Assembly (NCBI GenBank): GCA_902766825.1
Contig: CACXFB010000052.1
Span: 1-64,000 of the forward strand
Length of the DNA stretch: 64,000 nucleotides
DNA from: an uncultured Lachnospiraceae bacterium
GTDB lineage: Bacteria; Bacillota; Clostridia; Lachnospirales; Lachnospiraceae
Reading direction: 5' to 3'
Both the position numbers and the translations under genes were made by a program. How positions within the stretch are numbered: position 1 is the stretch's first letter; each line of letters starts with the position of its first letter. Positions 25,729-34,650 of this stretch are shown one piece after another. The notes below the pieces were generated by a model. It did not search any database. It worked only from the letters and a program-made list of their open reading frames with translations, and was not told where the DNA came from.

Positions 25729-27144
25729 TTACAATCCCGCAAATGCCGGAATAATCACCAGTGCCATTACTACCGCAAGCAGCCCCATCATCGGCAAAAG
25801 CAGTTTTTGAGAAATCTTCTCACCGTTAATCATAATAATTTTATTTCGTTCCGCTCTTGCCTCAAAACGTTCTGACTCAATCAATGAAATGAGATTATCT
25901 GTTCCTTTTTTGCTGCTTTGAACTAGCCAGTTAGCAAACTTATTATATTGAAGCAGATCACACCTTATCCCAAATCTCTCTATAGCTTCCGTAAAAGTAA
26001 GCCCGTTATGCATTTCATTTTGCGTAATCTGCATCTCCTTATTGATATAACGATCTTTTTTGTTATCCGATGCAATCAGATTCCATGCACCTTTAACCGT
26101 CATCCCTGCTTTTAAAAACAAGCAGAACTTAGACATTATCTCCGGAAAATCATATAGCATCTCTTCTTTTCGCAACGCGTTTTTCCTCATTATCTCTCTG
26201 TCGCAGCAGTAGAAAATCGTAAAAATTGAAATAAAACCAAGCACCACAATAAAAACAATACTTTCTTTGCTTCTACTCACATACCGCACCTTTTTGCCTC
26301 CTATATTTTCAGGAAGAGCAAAAGAACTCTTTAGTATGCTTTGCTTATCAGCTTCCTCAATGGCATCTAATAGATTATCCTTGTCCGAGATATCTTTTTC
26401 TCTCTTTACCAGTCGAAGCGGAATATAATGCCTTTCTTCAACATCACCATACTCCAGTATCGCACATATGGATACAACAACACCTTCATCCTCTCTTATT
26501 CGTTCAATGGTACCATCCGCACTTATATATCCTTCTTCATCCGTTATCCATGTAATATTCACATTACTGCCCGGAACAGAATCCATAAGGTTCAACTTAC
26601 CACTGACCTCATCAGGTGATTTATTGTCACCAAGATAATTCTCATCAATATACTTTATTGCATCATCCATTACATCGTGTGTCTCTTCCTCATCAGGCTG
26701 CCTTTCGCTGACTTCAAATGTAATATCTTCTTTTTTACCATCATCAATAATAACAGTTTTAGTAACGTATTCCTCGCCCTCGCCGGGTGAAGGCCTGTTC
26801 ACGACAGCTTCTTTCTTATCGTTGTCCGCACTTTTGATGCACAAAATGCAACTTACAACACACATAAACATGACTATTACAATTAAATAATAAATCTTCT
26901 TTACTGTATGTTTTTTCAGAGATTCCTCCACGTCTTCATGGCATTGAACATTATCCATAGCTTTCCACATATCCGCTCCCACCTTCACATGCAGCCTGAA
27001 CCTGTCCACAAGCCAAAGTGCAAAACCCATTCCAAATTTATATTCATTCTCCAAAAAACAGCTTCTTTTATATTTTCTCGTTATAAGGCATGCAATGAAC
27101 ATCATTACAGCCACTGCCCCAAACATAATTCCTGCTAATATCAT
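25729..27144 (-). CDS. tadC: TadC-like type II secretion F domain protein with inserted Ig-like domain
   Basis: This 471-residue protein is longer than usual TadC (about 300). It has two N-terminal helices (about residues 2-22 and 80-105), an exported insertion of about 170 residues, a membrane helix (about 300-320), and a C-terminal GspF/T2SF domain with the FCLFLKAGMTVKGAW and NGLTFTEAIERFG segments and two final helices. The insertion contains VNITWITDEEGYISADGTI, the form of atrophied bacterial Ig domains (aBig). TadC pairs with TadB as the membrane platform moved by the TadA ATPase. The ATG at 27144 follows GGAGGG. Confidence 0.82.
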   Translation of the reverse strand: MILAGIMFGAVAVMMFIACLITRKYKRSCFLENEYKFGMGFALWLVDRFRLHVKVGADMWKAMDNVQCHEDVEESLKKHTVKKIYYLIVIVMFMCVVSCILCIKSADNDKKEAVVNRPSPGEGEEYVTKTVIIDDGKKEDITFEVSERQPDEEETHDVMDDAIKYIDENYLGDNKSPDEVSGKLNLMDSVPGSNVNITWITDEEGYISADGTIERIREDEGVVVSICAILEYGDVEERHYIPLRLVKREKDISDKDNLLDAIEEADKQSILKSSFALPENIGGKKVRYVSRSKESIVFIVVLGFISIFTIFYCCDREIMRKNALRKEEMLYDFPEIMSKFCLFLKAGMTVKGAWNLIASDNKKDRYINKEMQITQNEMHNGLTFTEAIERFGIRCDLLQYNKFANWLVQSSKKGTDNLISLIESERFEARAERNKIIMINGEKISQKLLLPMMGLLAVVMALVIIPAFAGL

Positions 27145-27176
27145 ATTATCCCTCCATTCCGACATCCAATTAACTC

Positions 27177-27932
27177 TTATCTTATTCGTCCGATATAATC
27201 CGCCATTACAACAAACAAAACATATACTGCCAGAATAATTGTCATTATTACTACGCCTTTGATATTCCCATACATTTCATCAAAAAAGGTAGCAGAAGAT
27301 ACACGAAGATAACTCATAATCCCAATTGGCATCAATGACATTATCACCGCCTCCGATCTTTTTGCCGAGCTTACGACCTCAATCTGTCTTTCAAGCTCAG
27401 ACTTTTCAATCGCCATATACCTTATCTCTTTTATCACACCTGTAATATCCGCTCCCTCTTTCACAGATATGGGAATAATGCTGCAAAAATACTGTATCTC
27501 GTCAATAAGACTTCTGCCGGCATACTTTGTCATAATCTCACCCATATTTCTGTTCAAGGAAATCTGCCTTACCATTATCATAAAATCCTGGTATGTAACA
27601 CACTTCTCACCATATACTTTTTTAACCTGCCTTGCAGCCTGGGAAAACGAATTGGTCAGCGAATATCCCGCACTTAATGCGCTACACATTCCATCCAGAG
27701 CACATATAAATTCCTGTCTCACATTATGCTCTCTTCGTCTGCGTCTGATGTTTTCTTTATACTTTTTATAAATAATTATTCCGGCAAACAATGGTATCAT
27801 TGCAAGAAAACTGTCATAAAACAACTTTGATACCACTGCAATCAAAACTACATATTCACCAAGATCTTTAATCCTGTCAACATCCCTTACACATGCCTTT
27901 AACTTACTTATTAATCTCAAATAATCTGTCAT
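27177..27932 (-). CDS. tadB: TadB-like type II secretion F domain protein
   Basis: This protein of 251 residues is a platform protein of the Tad apparatus. It has helices near residues 30-65, a T2SF domain with CSALSAGYSLTNSFSQAARQV and a GADITGVIKEI segment, and two C-terminal helices (about 195-215 and 225-245). It starts at ATG 27932 behind GGGAGAG, inside the 3' end of tadA (29-base overlap), so translation is coupled. It acts at the cytoplasmic membrane with TadC. Confidence 0.85.
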   Translation of the reverse strand: MTDYLRLISKLKACVRDVDRIKDLGEYVVLIAVVSKLFYDSFLAMIPLFAGIIIYKKYKENIRRRRREHNVRQEFICALDGMCSALSAGYSLTNSFSQAARQVKKVYGEKCVTYQDFMIMVRQISLNRNMGEIMTKYAGRSLIDEIQYFCSIIPISVKEGADITGVIKEIRYMAIEKSELERQIEVVSSAKRSEAVIMSLMPIGIMSYLRVSSATFFDEMYGNIKGVVIMTIILAVYVLFVVMADYIGRIR

Positions 27933-29181
27933 ATCTCTCCCTGTATCCCGCTGCATCAAGCTTGCCTGTACAAGTTAGTCCATTACCTGTTCTTTGCAAC
28001 ATGCCGGACACCACATTCCTTTCCGTCATATCTTCTTCAACAAACTTGTATAAATAGTTCAACTCAATTCTTCCGTACTCTGACGATGTAACCTCTGCAA
28101 TCTCAGTAATCTTTCTTGTCTTATCTCTTAATCTCGATACATGCACAATGATATCAAGCGCAGATGCAATCTGTCCTCTTATAGCATCTACCGGCATGTC
28201 AACACCCATAAGAACCATATTCTCCAGTCTTAAAATCGTATCTCTTGCCGAATTACTGTGTGCAGTCGAAATCGATCCGTCATGTCCCGTATTATATGCG
28301 CTCAAAAGATCAATCGCCGCCATATCCCTGACTTCTCCAACAATTATTCGATCCGGCCGCATCCTCAGACTTGCTTTAATCAAATCCCTTATGGTTACAT
28401 TTTTACCGCCGTCATTGTTATCATTTTTCACTTCAAGCCTCACAATATTGGGTATATTGTTGATCTGAAGCTCCGCGGAATCTTCGATTGTTATTATTCT
28501 CTCATCTGATGGTATAAATCCCGCAAGCGCATTCAGCAAAGTCGTCTTGCCACTGGAAGTTCCTCCGCTTAACATAATGTTATACCCAGATTTTACGAGT
28601 ATATCGAGAAATTCACCGACCTGTCTTGTCAGAGTTCCCTTCTCAATAAGATCATCAATACTTAACACCTTATCCGGAAATTTTCTTATGGTTACGGCTG
28701 AACCGTTAAGAGCAACCGGCTTTAAAACAACATTCACCCTGCTTCCGTCATCAAGTCTTGCATCAGCAATCGGATTGGATTCATCCACCCTTCGATTGAT
28801 TGCACTGACAATCTGTAAGATAACATCCTGATATCTCTCCTCAGACTCAAAACTACCATCCCACCTGATAATTCTTCCTTTTTTCTCAATAAAAATCTCA
28901 TCATAGGAATTAATCATTATCTCAGAAATACTGTCATCATCAACAAGCTCCTGCAATACGTCCAGTTTTCTGAATGAGTTATACAAATCACTTCGAAGCT
29001 TTATTCTTGTACTTAATGCCAATTCATACTTTGAGCAATATTCAAGTATACGATTATCGATTATCTCAAACAGCTCCACATCATCCATATTGCTCCTTAA
29101 ATCAATATGGCTTACTATATCCTCCCTTATCCGGTTACGCATATCCGGATAATCAAACGATTCCTTCGTTAATAAAGACAT
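27904..29181 (-). CDS. tadA: TadA/CpaF family pilus assembly ATPase
   Basis: This 425-residue hexameric secretion ATPase powers Flp pilus extension. An N-terminal helical domain with the ISEIMINSYDEIFIE segment is followed by Walker A GGTSSGKTT (about residues 205-213), the Asp box ITIEDSAELQI, Walker B with MRPDRIIVGEVRD and the His box TGHDGSISTAHSNS. These motifs separate CpaF-type from PilB-type ATPases. A GAGGTG ribosome site is seven bases from the ATG. The start lies within the end of the tadZ-like gene. Confidence 0.95.
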   Translation of the reverse strand: MSLLTKESFDYPDMRNRIREDIVSHIDLRSNMDDVELFEIIDNRILEYCSKYELALSTRIKLRSDLYNSFRKLDVLQELVDDDSISEIMINSYDEIFIEKKGRIIRWDGSFESEERYQDVILQIVSAINRRVDESNPIADARLDDGSRVNVVLKPVALNGSAVTIRKFPDKVLSIDDLIEKGTLTRQVGEFLDILVKSGYNIMLSGGTSSGKTTLLNALAGFIPSDERIITIEDSAELQINNIPNIVRLEVKNDNNDGGKNVTIRDLIKASLRMRPDRIIVGEVRDMAAIDLLSAYNTGHDGSISTAHSNSARDTILRLENMVLMGVDMPVDAIRGQIASALDIIVHVSRLRDKTRKITEIAEVTSSEYGRIELNYLYKFVEEDMTERNVVSGMLQRTGNGLTCTGKLDAAGYRERYDRLFEINK

Positions 29182-30133
29182 CCGTCACCTCATCTATCTC
29201 CTGCCTGTATTCTTCTTCCACCTCGTCCGACCACACTGTATCAAGTATACTTTCAACTTTTGATGTAACAATGGTATCGTTAAAAATTACCCCTTTGTCC
29301 TTCAACTTTTTACATATATATTGCTCATTATCTCTTCCGCGTATAACCGCCACTATATACTTACCTGCAATACTGTCCCTAAGCTGCAACAACAAATTGG
29401 TGTCACATATAATAATCGTTCTGTCAAACCTGCCGGACGCTGCTATACAGTTAATCAGGCAATCCAGATCTCTTGGTTCTATCGCACCTGTATCATTCTC
29501 ATCAACCAGTCCCGATAATACTTCAAAAGAATTAATGCTTATCATATTCCCCTTAATCAGTTCCGTTAACACATCGTTATCTTCATGTGCCGCATACAGT
29601 ACATCTGCAAGCCCTGCTACATTAACATGTTCATCACCTAACTCCTCCTTATGTAGTGAAATCCACACCTGCTGCCCCCTGAAATCCACAACACATACTT
29701 TATGCTCGCATCTACCTGACAGCTTTAATAAAATATTATCCAGATCAAGTCTATGTACAGGTGATACCAATGCACATACTCTGAATTCCTCTTCCTGCGG
29801 CTTAAAATCCATCTCCATCATCATATTAATGCGGGTTACAAAATCAGGTGCCGGAAGATACTTGTACATAAACTTAAATCCGCCAATCTCCCTTGCCATT
29901 CTGTCCCCTGTTATAAGCAAGGAATTAAGATTATACATCGTTACCATCTGCCTTGTGATATTGCTGTCCTCAAGAATATATAAATCCTGTGTTCTGTCCC
30001 TGACATAATTCTCAAGACTTCCTGTATTGGTAAACAGCTTAACCTTATACACATTGTTATACTCCAAATAATCGACCAGTCTCTTAGCATACTCTGCATT
30101 ACTGTCATATATTACAACCGACTTCTCATCCAA
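29153..30133 (-). CDS. TadZ/CpaE-like protein lacking a recognisable P-loop
   Basis: This protein is about 326 residues and sits where tadZ normally sits, before tadA. The N-terminal 110 residues look like a receiver-type fold (SVVIYDSNAEYAKRLVDYLEY...). The C-terminal part follows the order of MinD/ParA-like CpaE proteins (CALVSPVHRLDLDNILLKL, then VCVVDF, then RTIIICDTN). The expected GGxGKT is absent, so ATP binding is doubtful. TadZ proteins place the pilus machine at a pole. A TTG at 30133 is chosen because AGAGGAGG stands seven bases before it. Confidence 0.65.
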   Translation of the reverse strand: MDEKSVVIYDSNAEYAKRLVDYLEYNNVYKVKLFTNTGSLENYVRDRTQDLYILEDSNITRQMVTMYNLNSLLITGDRMAREIGGFKFMYKYLPAPDFVTRINMMMEMDFKPQEEEFRVCALVSPVHRLDLDNILLKLSGRCEHKVCVVDFRGQQVWISLHKEELGDEHVNVAGLADVLYAAHEDNDVLTELIKGNMISINSFEVLSGLVDENDTGAIEPRDLDCLINCIAASGRFDRTIIICDTNLLLQLRDSIAGKYIVAVIRGRDNEQYICKKLKDKGVIFNDTIVTSKVESILDTVWSDEVEEEYRQEIDEVTDVFINEGIV

Positions 30134-30146
30134 ATCACATCCTCCT

Positions 30147-30656
30147 CTATACAATACCGGCAACACAAATTACCGCAATCATTATCGGCAGCATAAAATG
30201 TATTACGCCACCACCCTCATAACCTGCCTCATACTTAATTAACTCTCCACGCATTACGCAACATTTTACATATTCAGCAATGTGTCTTATTCTGCTTATA
30301 AATGTTCCTTCCACGGTCATCTTTATAACACCGATTAATGCTCCTGCCATTAATGAAATAACGACAACTGTGATTCCAACATTAACTCCAAGGAATGCAC
30401 CAATCACGGAAAACATCTTAACATCAGCCCCGCCGATTGCTCCGGTCAGATATACAAACGTTCCAATCAGAAACAGTACAACAGTCCCCTGAGACCATCC
30501 GATAATTCCCGTTATTCCACCTTCCACAAACCTGACAATCAAAGCCAATATCCATCCCGTCACAGGAATCACATTAGAAACCTTATAACTTCTAAAATCA
30601 CATATTGTTGAATACATCATAACTGCAGCGCAAACCATATACGCTAATATCTTCAT
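30147..30656 (-). CDS. tadV: A24 family prepilin peptidase (TadV/CpaA)
   Basis: This integral membrane protein of 169 residues has five or six helices. The two catalytic aspartates are in CDFRSYKVSN (about residue 20) and in the GGADVK form of the GxGD motif (about residue 75). It removes the leader of Flp and TadE-like prepilins on the cytoplasmic face. The ATG at 30656 sits behind AAAGGAG. It is the first gene of the Tad operon, directly after its promoter. Confidence 0.88.
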   Translation of the reverse strand: MKILAYMVCAAVMMYSTICDFRSYKVSNVIPVTGWILALIVRFVEGGITGIIGWSQGTVVLFLIGTFVYLTGAIGGADVKMFSVIGAFLGVNVGITVVVISLMAGALIGVIKMTVEGTFISRIRHIAEYVKCCVMRGELIKYEAGYEGGGVIHFMLPIMIAVICVAGIV

Positions 30657-30684
30657 AACATCTCCTTTCCGGTAAAGTACGTAC

Positions 30685-30713
30685 ATGATAACACCATCAT
30701 TTTCACTTGTCAA
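30685..30713 (-). promoter_or_regulatory. Tad operon promoter
   Basis: A perfect TTGACA (30708-30713), a 17-base spacer and TATCAT (30685-30690) lie on the minus strand, about 30 bases before tadV. It lies directly after the mal operon terminator. It is the only strong promoter seen ahead of the eleven Tad genes. Confidence 0.7.
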
Positions 30714-30723
30714 TATGTAATTT

Positions 30724-30761
30724 TACCTAAAAAAAGAAGCACACTCTAAAGTATGCTTCTT
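30724..30761 (-). terminator. mal operon terminator
   Basis: Eleven-base arms with one mismatch (30734-30744 with 30751-30761) are followed on the minus strand by a run of T (AAGCACAC side, TTTTTTT). It ends the malQ-E-F-G transcript before the Tad promoter. Confidence 0.85.
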
Positions 30762-30786
30762 TGTAAATATTCTAATATAGAATTTA

Positions 30787-31638
30787 TTAACCCTTAACAG
30801 CTCCTGAAAGACCTTCTGCATAGAACTTCTGCATGCAGATGAACAGGATTGTAAGTGGGATGGCAACAAGTATTGAACCTGCACAGAATCTGTTATAGTA
30901 AGTTGTGATATGCTGCATATCAACCATCTTATAGAGACCATATGCGATTGTGTACTTATCAACCTTATCACCCTGTAAGTAAGATACAAGAATGAAATCT
31001 ACCCATGCTGCGTTAAATGATGTTAATATTGTATAAACTATGATAGGCTTTGAAAGTGGTACTGTAATCTGTGTGAAAACCTGCCACTTTGTAGCACCAT
31101 CAATCCAGGCAGCCTCATCAATAGCCTTTGGAATTGTATCAAAGAATCCCTTCGCTATATAGAATCCAAGTCCTGCACCGGCCGTGTAGGCTACTACAAG
31201 ACCTGTAAGTGTCCCTGTGAGCTTAACCTGCTTTAAGATGTGATAAATAGCTATCATTGACATGAATCCAGGGAACATACCAAGGATAAGCGCTATATTC
31301 ATAAATGATTTTCTCATCTTAAATCTAAGTCTTGACATTGTATAAGATACAGACAATACAAAGAATGTCGAAATAATACAACAAATAATCGCTACTATAA
31401 AGGTATTGAGATACCATTTTCCATAATGGAACTCTACTTCTTCTTTACTAAATAACTTAATATAATTATCAAGCGTAAATTTGGTTCCCAATATTCTACT
31501 GTTACCACTATTGGTAAACGACTGAATAATAAGAATAATTATTGGAGAAACCCAGATTATTGAGAGCACAACAAGTCCGATATAGGATAAAACATCCGCT
31601 GTGGCTCTTGATTTTGACATTGATTTTTCTTGTGCCAT
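30787..31638 (-). CDS. malG: Maltodextrin ABC transporter permease MalG-like
   Basis: This 283-residue inner-membrane permease of the carbohydrate uptake 1 class has six helices and the EAA loop (EAAWIDGATKWQVFTQITVP, about residues 190-209) that docks to the ATPase. It ends in a short YAEGLSGAVKG tail like MalG. It partners MalF and the lipoprotein MalE. No ATPase gene is in the operon, so a shared MsmX/MalK-type ATPase from elsewhere is expected. Its ATG overlaps the malF stop by one base. Confidence 0.9.
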   Translation of the reverse strand: MAQEKSMSKSRATADVLSYIGLVVLSIIWVSPIIILIIQSFTNSGNSRILGTKFTLDNYIKLFSKEEVEFHYGKWYLNTFIVAIICCIISTFFVLSVSYTMSRLRFKMRKSFMNIALILGMFPGFMSMIAIYHILKQVKLTGTLTGLVVAYTAGAGLGFYIAKGFFDTIPKAIDEAAWIDGATKWQVFTQITVPLSKPIIVYTILTSFNAAWVDFILVSYLQGDKVDKYTIAYGLYKMVDMQHITTYYNRFCAGSILVAIPLTILFICMQKFYAEGLSGAVKG

Positions 31639-33047
31639 TATTGAAATTCCTCCTCGTTCTTATATGCGCCGCTTCGTCTGTAAGTTACAAGTGCGAATGT
31701 AGCACTGATGATGAAGATCAAGATACCGATAGCACTTGCTTCACCGTAAAGACCCTGATCTTTTGTCAACTTGTAAAGCCATGTTACAAGCAAGTCAGTA
31801 TCACCTGCATAATACAAATCAGGATTATCCGGTGCTCCACCCGTTAAGAGGTAAATTACATTGAAGTTGTTAACGTTACCGATAAATGATGAAATAAGGT
31901 TTGGAGTAGTTACAAAAATCATGTAAGGCAATGTAATCTTGAAGAACATAACCTTGTTGTTAGCTCCGTCAATCTTAGCTGACTCATAAAGATCAGCAGG
32001 AATATTCATAAGAATACCTGTCATGATAAGCATTGAATAAGGTACACCGACCCAAACGTTGATTATTACAACCATTACTCTTGCCCATGATGCCTGTGTA
32101 AAGAACGGCAGTGCTTCATCAAGTACTCCCGCCTCCATTAACAATGTGTTAATAGGACCATTAACAGCAAAAAGTTTTGCGATAAGAAGCAATGTTACGA
32201 ACTGTGGTACCGCAACTGATATTACGAACATAGTTCTAAAGATTGACTTATACTTGATTCCTTTTCTGTTAATGAGCATTGCAAGTAACATACCACCTAT
32301 GTAAGTTGTAAATGTAGCAAATACAGCCCATGCCATTGTCCATAAGAGGACTTTCCAGAAACTGTTGCCCCACTTCTCACTCATACCAAGTACATTACCG
32401 AAGTTTTTAAATCCAACCCAGTCAATAAGTGTCATCTCACCATTATGATCACTCTTGTTAAAGTTCGTAAACGCAATAACAATTGAGAAAATAAGTGGTG
32501 AAACAGTAAGTGCAATTATACCGATAAGAGGTAAGAAAAGCATTGTCTTATGAAGATTAACATCAAAGAGATCTTTAATGTCTCTGATAATGCTCTTTGG
32601 TCTCTTTCCTCTCTCAACATCATACTGTGCAAGGTATGCTGACTTAACATTACCTTTCCAAAGGATTACAAAACCAACAATAATTGCAAATGTTACTACA
32701 CCAAACAAAAGCATTGGAAGAGACTTATCTCCCGGAATTTTACGTTCAAATCCGTCGCTTCCGATTACAGTTGTAGGTTCTTTATCACCTAAGGTTATAA
32801 AATTTGCTATGTTAGAGAATCCTGATGTAAACATAAACCAGAAAAATGTAATCTCTGAACATAAGAATATGAGACCTTTTACAATCTGACCTCTTACGAG
32901 GTTAGATAATCCCATGATTAAAAATGACAACTTGGTAAACAGATCGCCATGTTCGAATATCTGCTTGATTATAGAGAAAATATTATCAGCTTCATAATCA
33001 ATCTTATATGCGCCTGACGAAGTCTGCTGTAAATTATTATCGTCCAA
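31638..33047 (-). CDS. malF: Maltodextrin ABC transporter permease MalF-like
   Basis: This 469-residue permease has eight helices: two in an N-terminal extension (about residues 40-75 and 108-130), then a six-helix core with the EAA loop (ESAKIDGANNKVMFFKITLP, about residues 370-389). The helix pattern and the GGAPDNPDLYYAGDTDLL segment near the end are typical of MalF-like proteins of Firmicutes. It forms the channel with MalG. An AGGAGG ribosome site stands before the ATG. A hairpin in the malE-malF gap may set the ratio of binding protein to permease. Confidence 0.9.
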   Translation of the reverse strand: MDDNNLQQTSSGAYKIDYEADNIFSIIKQIFEHGDLFTKLSFLIMGLSNLVRGQIVKGLIFLCSEITFFWFMFTSGFSNIANFITLGDKEPTTVIGSDGFERKIPGDKSLPMLLFGVVTFAIIVGFVILWKGNVKSAYLAQYDVERGKRPKSIIRDIKDLFDVNLHKTMLFLPLIGIIALTVSPLIFSIVIAFTNFNKSDHNGEMTLIDWVGFKNFGNVLGMSEKWGNSFWKVLLWTMAWAVFATFTTYIGGMLLAMLINRKGIKYKSIFRTMFVISVAVPQFVTLLLIAKLFAVNGPINTLLMEAGVLDEALPFFTQASWARVMVVIINVWVGVPYSMLIMTGILMNIPADLYESAKIDGANNKVMFFKITLPYMIFVTTPNLISSFIGNVNNFNVIYLLTGGAPDNPDLYYAGDTDLLVTWLYKLTKDQGLYGEASAIGILIFIISATFALVTYRRSGAYKNEEEFQ

Positions 33048-33130
33048 CTCATCATCCTCCTTTTTAATTTATTATGGGTGCAGTCCTCGGATACATCACA
33101 AAGAAACTACACCCTTTAAAACATCACATT

Positions 33131-33159
33131 CTTTTAGTTATTATAACAATCACTAAAAG
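33131..33159 (-). other. Intercistronic hairpin between malE and malF
   Basis: Perfect arms CTTTTAGT (33131-33138) and ACTAAAAG (33152-33159) lie after the malE stop, with no T-run on the minus strand. Such stems protect an abundant binding-protein message or damp read-through into the permeases. Confidence 0.45.
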
Positions 33160-33182
33160 CTTTTGCTTATGTATGGTTCTAA

Positions 33183-34544
33183 TTATTCACCAACAATCTT
33201 AGCAACGATCTTTTCAGCTACAAATTTCTGTCTGTCAGCATTTAATACTTCGTCTTTCTTGTTGTAAATATATGAACCAAGACCACCTGCAGGTGTCCAG
33301 TACTTAGAAATCTGTGATACAGATGGACGGTTAACTGTATGCTTCATCTGCTCAAGTGATGCATATACAGCTGGGTAACTCTTCTGGTAATCAACATTTG
33401 AAGGAACGTTCTCTACTAATGCCTTAACTGTTGGCTGAACTTCTCTTGACTGAAGTCTTACTGCCTGAGCATAGTCACCACCTAAGAACTGAGCAAGTTT
33501 CTGTGCTGCCTTTGGATACTCTGTTGTTGCCTTAACACCAATCATCTTGAAATCAGCAAATGGCTTAATGTACTCTGTTGTTCCGTTAACAGTAATCTGT
33601 GGAGCACATGTAGCAGCATACTTATCACCAAGAGCTTCCTTGATAGCAAGTGCATTCCAAGAACCTGTACAATAAGCAGCTACCTTACCTTCCTGGAGCA
33701 TAGGAATTGAATCATAGCTCTCATCCTTGTATAACTTACCTGTTGCAACCTTTTCATTAAGGTAATCAACTACAGCGATACCCTTATCTTCAGCCCAGTC
33801 ACAGCTTGTAGGATCTGTTCCGTCCGGTCCGTAAAGTGTACATCCGCCTGCATAGAAGAATCCTGCAAGATACCAACCGTTAGCAATATCGATTGAGAAG
33901 TTATAAACACCGCTTCCAAGGTCTTTTTCAAACATTGTATCAAGTGACTGCACTTCATCTTCTGTGTACATTTCCTTATTGTAGAACATATACCAAAGGT
34001 TTGCAGTGAAAGGAACTGCATATAAATCACCATCAATCTTACAAGCTTCATAAGCCTGCTCAATCTGAGTATCTTTTATCTCTTCAGCTAAAGTTTCATT
34101 AATCTTAGCCATGTATCCACCTTCAACCATCTCTGATAACTGGTCACCGGCAAACATGAATACATCAGCACCAACACTTAAATCTGCTGTAAGCTGCTGT
34201 TTTGCATCAGCTTCAGATACAACACCGTATTCAAATTCAATATCAAATTCAGGATCTGTATCATCATAAAGTTCACAAAGCTGCTCTGTAATCTTCTGCT
34301 CTTCTGATGGGCACCATACTTTAAGCTTAATCTTTTCAGCATCAGCGTTATTATCAGTTGCCTGAGGCACCTCAATGTTACAAGCCTGAATAAATTCATT
34401 TAAATCCGTAATATCTACATCAACGATTCTCTTTGCGTCGTCTGATTCTTTTGAATCATTACTCTTTTTTCCACAACCAGAAAAACAAGTTGCTATCATG
34501 CTCGTTCCAAGAAGGAGAGCTATGATCTTCTTACTTTTTCTCAT
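33183..34544 (-). CDS. malE: Maltodextrin-binding lipoprotein MalE-like
   Basis: This 453-residue family 1 extracellular solute-binding protein has a lipoprotein signal peptide with basic start, hydrophobic core and lipobox CFSGC; the lipid-bearing cysteine is at about residue 25. It is followed by a charged linker. The mature part has the KLKVWCPSEEQ strand, ADVFMFAGDQLSEM and VPFTANLWYMFYNKEMY segments usual in maltose/maltodextrin binders. It catches maltodextrins outside the membrane and hands them to MalFG. Dyads in the 106-base gap after malQ may bear on its expression. Confidence 0.9.
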   Translation of the reverse strand: MRKSKKIIALLLGTSMIATCFSGCGKKSNDSKESDDAKRIVDVDITDLNEFIQACNIEVPQATDNNADAEKIKLKVWCPSEEQKITEQLCELYDDTDPEFDIEFEYGVVSEADAKQQLTADLSVGADVFMFAGDQLSEMVEGGYMAKINETLAEEIKDTQIEQAYEACKIDGDLYAVPFTANLWYMFYNKEMYTEDEVQSLDTMFEKDLGSGVYNFSIDIANGWYLAGFFYAGGCTLYGPDGTDPTSCDWAEDKGIAVVDYLNEKVATGKLYKDESYDSIPMLQEGKVAAYCTGSWNALAIKEALGDKYAATCAPQITVNGTTEYIKPFADFKMIGVKATTEYPKAAQKLAQFLGGDYAQAVRLQSREVQPTVKALVENVPSNVDYQKSYPAVYASLEQMKHTVNRPSVSQISKYWTPAGGLGSYIYNKKDEVLNADRQKFVAEKIVAKIVGE

Positions 34545-34588
34545 AATTACATTACCTCTTTCTTTCTAAAAAAATTCATATATAGTTA

Positions 34589-34627
34589 CACGAAACAATC
34601 CGTGCGATTTAACGCGCCATTACGCGT
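34589..34627. promoter_or_regulatory. Two small dyads upstream of malE
   Basis: CACG/CGTG arms (34589-34592 with 34601-34604) and ACGCG/CGCGT arms (34612-34616 with 34623-34627) lie in the malQ-malE gap. LacI-family MalR operators are of this GC-centred kind, but neither is a clean match. Confidence 0.3.
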
Positions 34628-34650
34628 CTCATCCAAGTTACTTAGAAGGC

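Noticed and set aside
28974-30008. A 344-codon plus-strand open frame opposite tadA and tadZ
   Set aside because: It is antisense to two well-supported genes, has no family motif, no ribosome site and a skewed Ser/Thr/Leu composition typical of a shadow frame.
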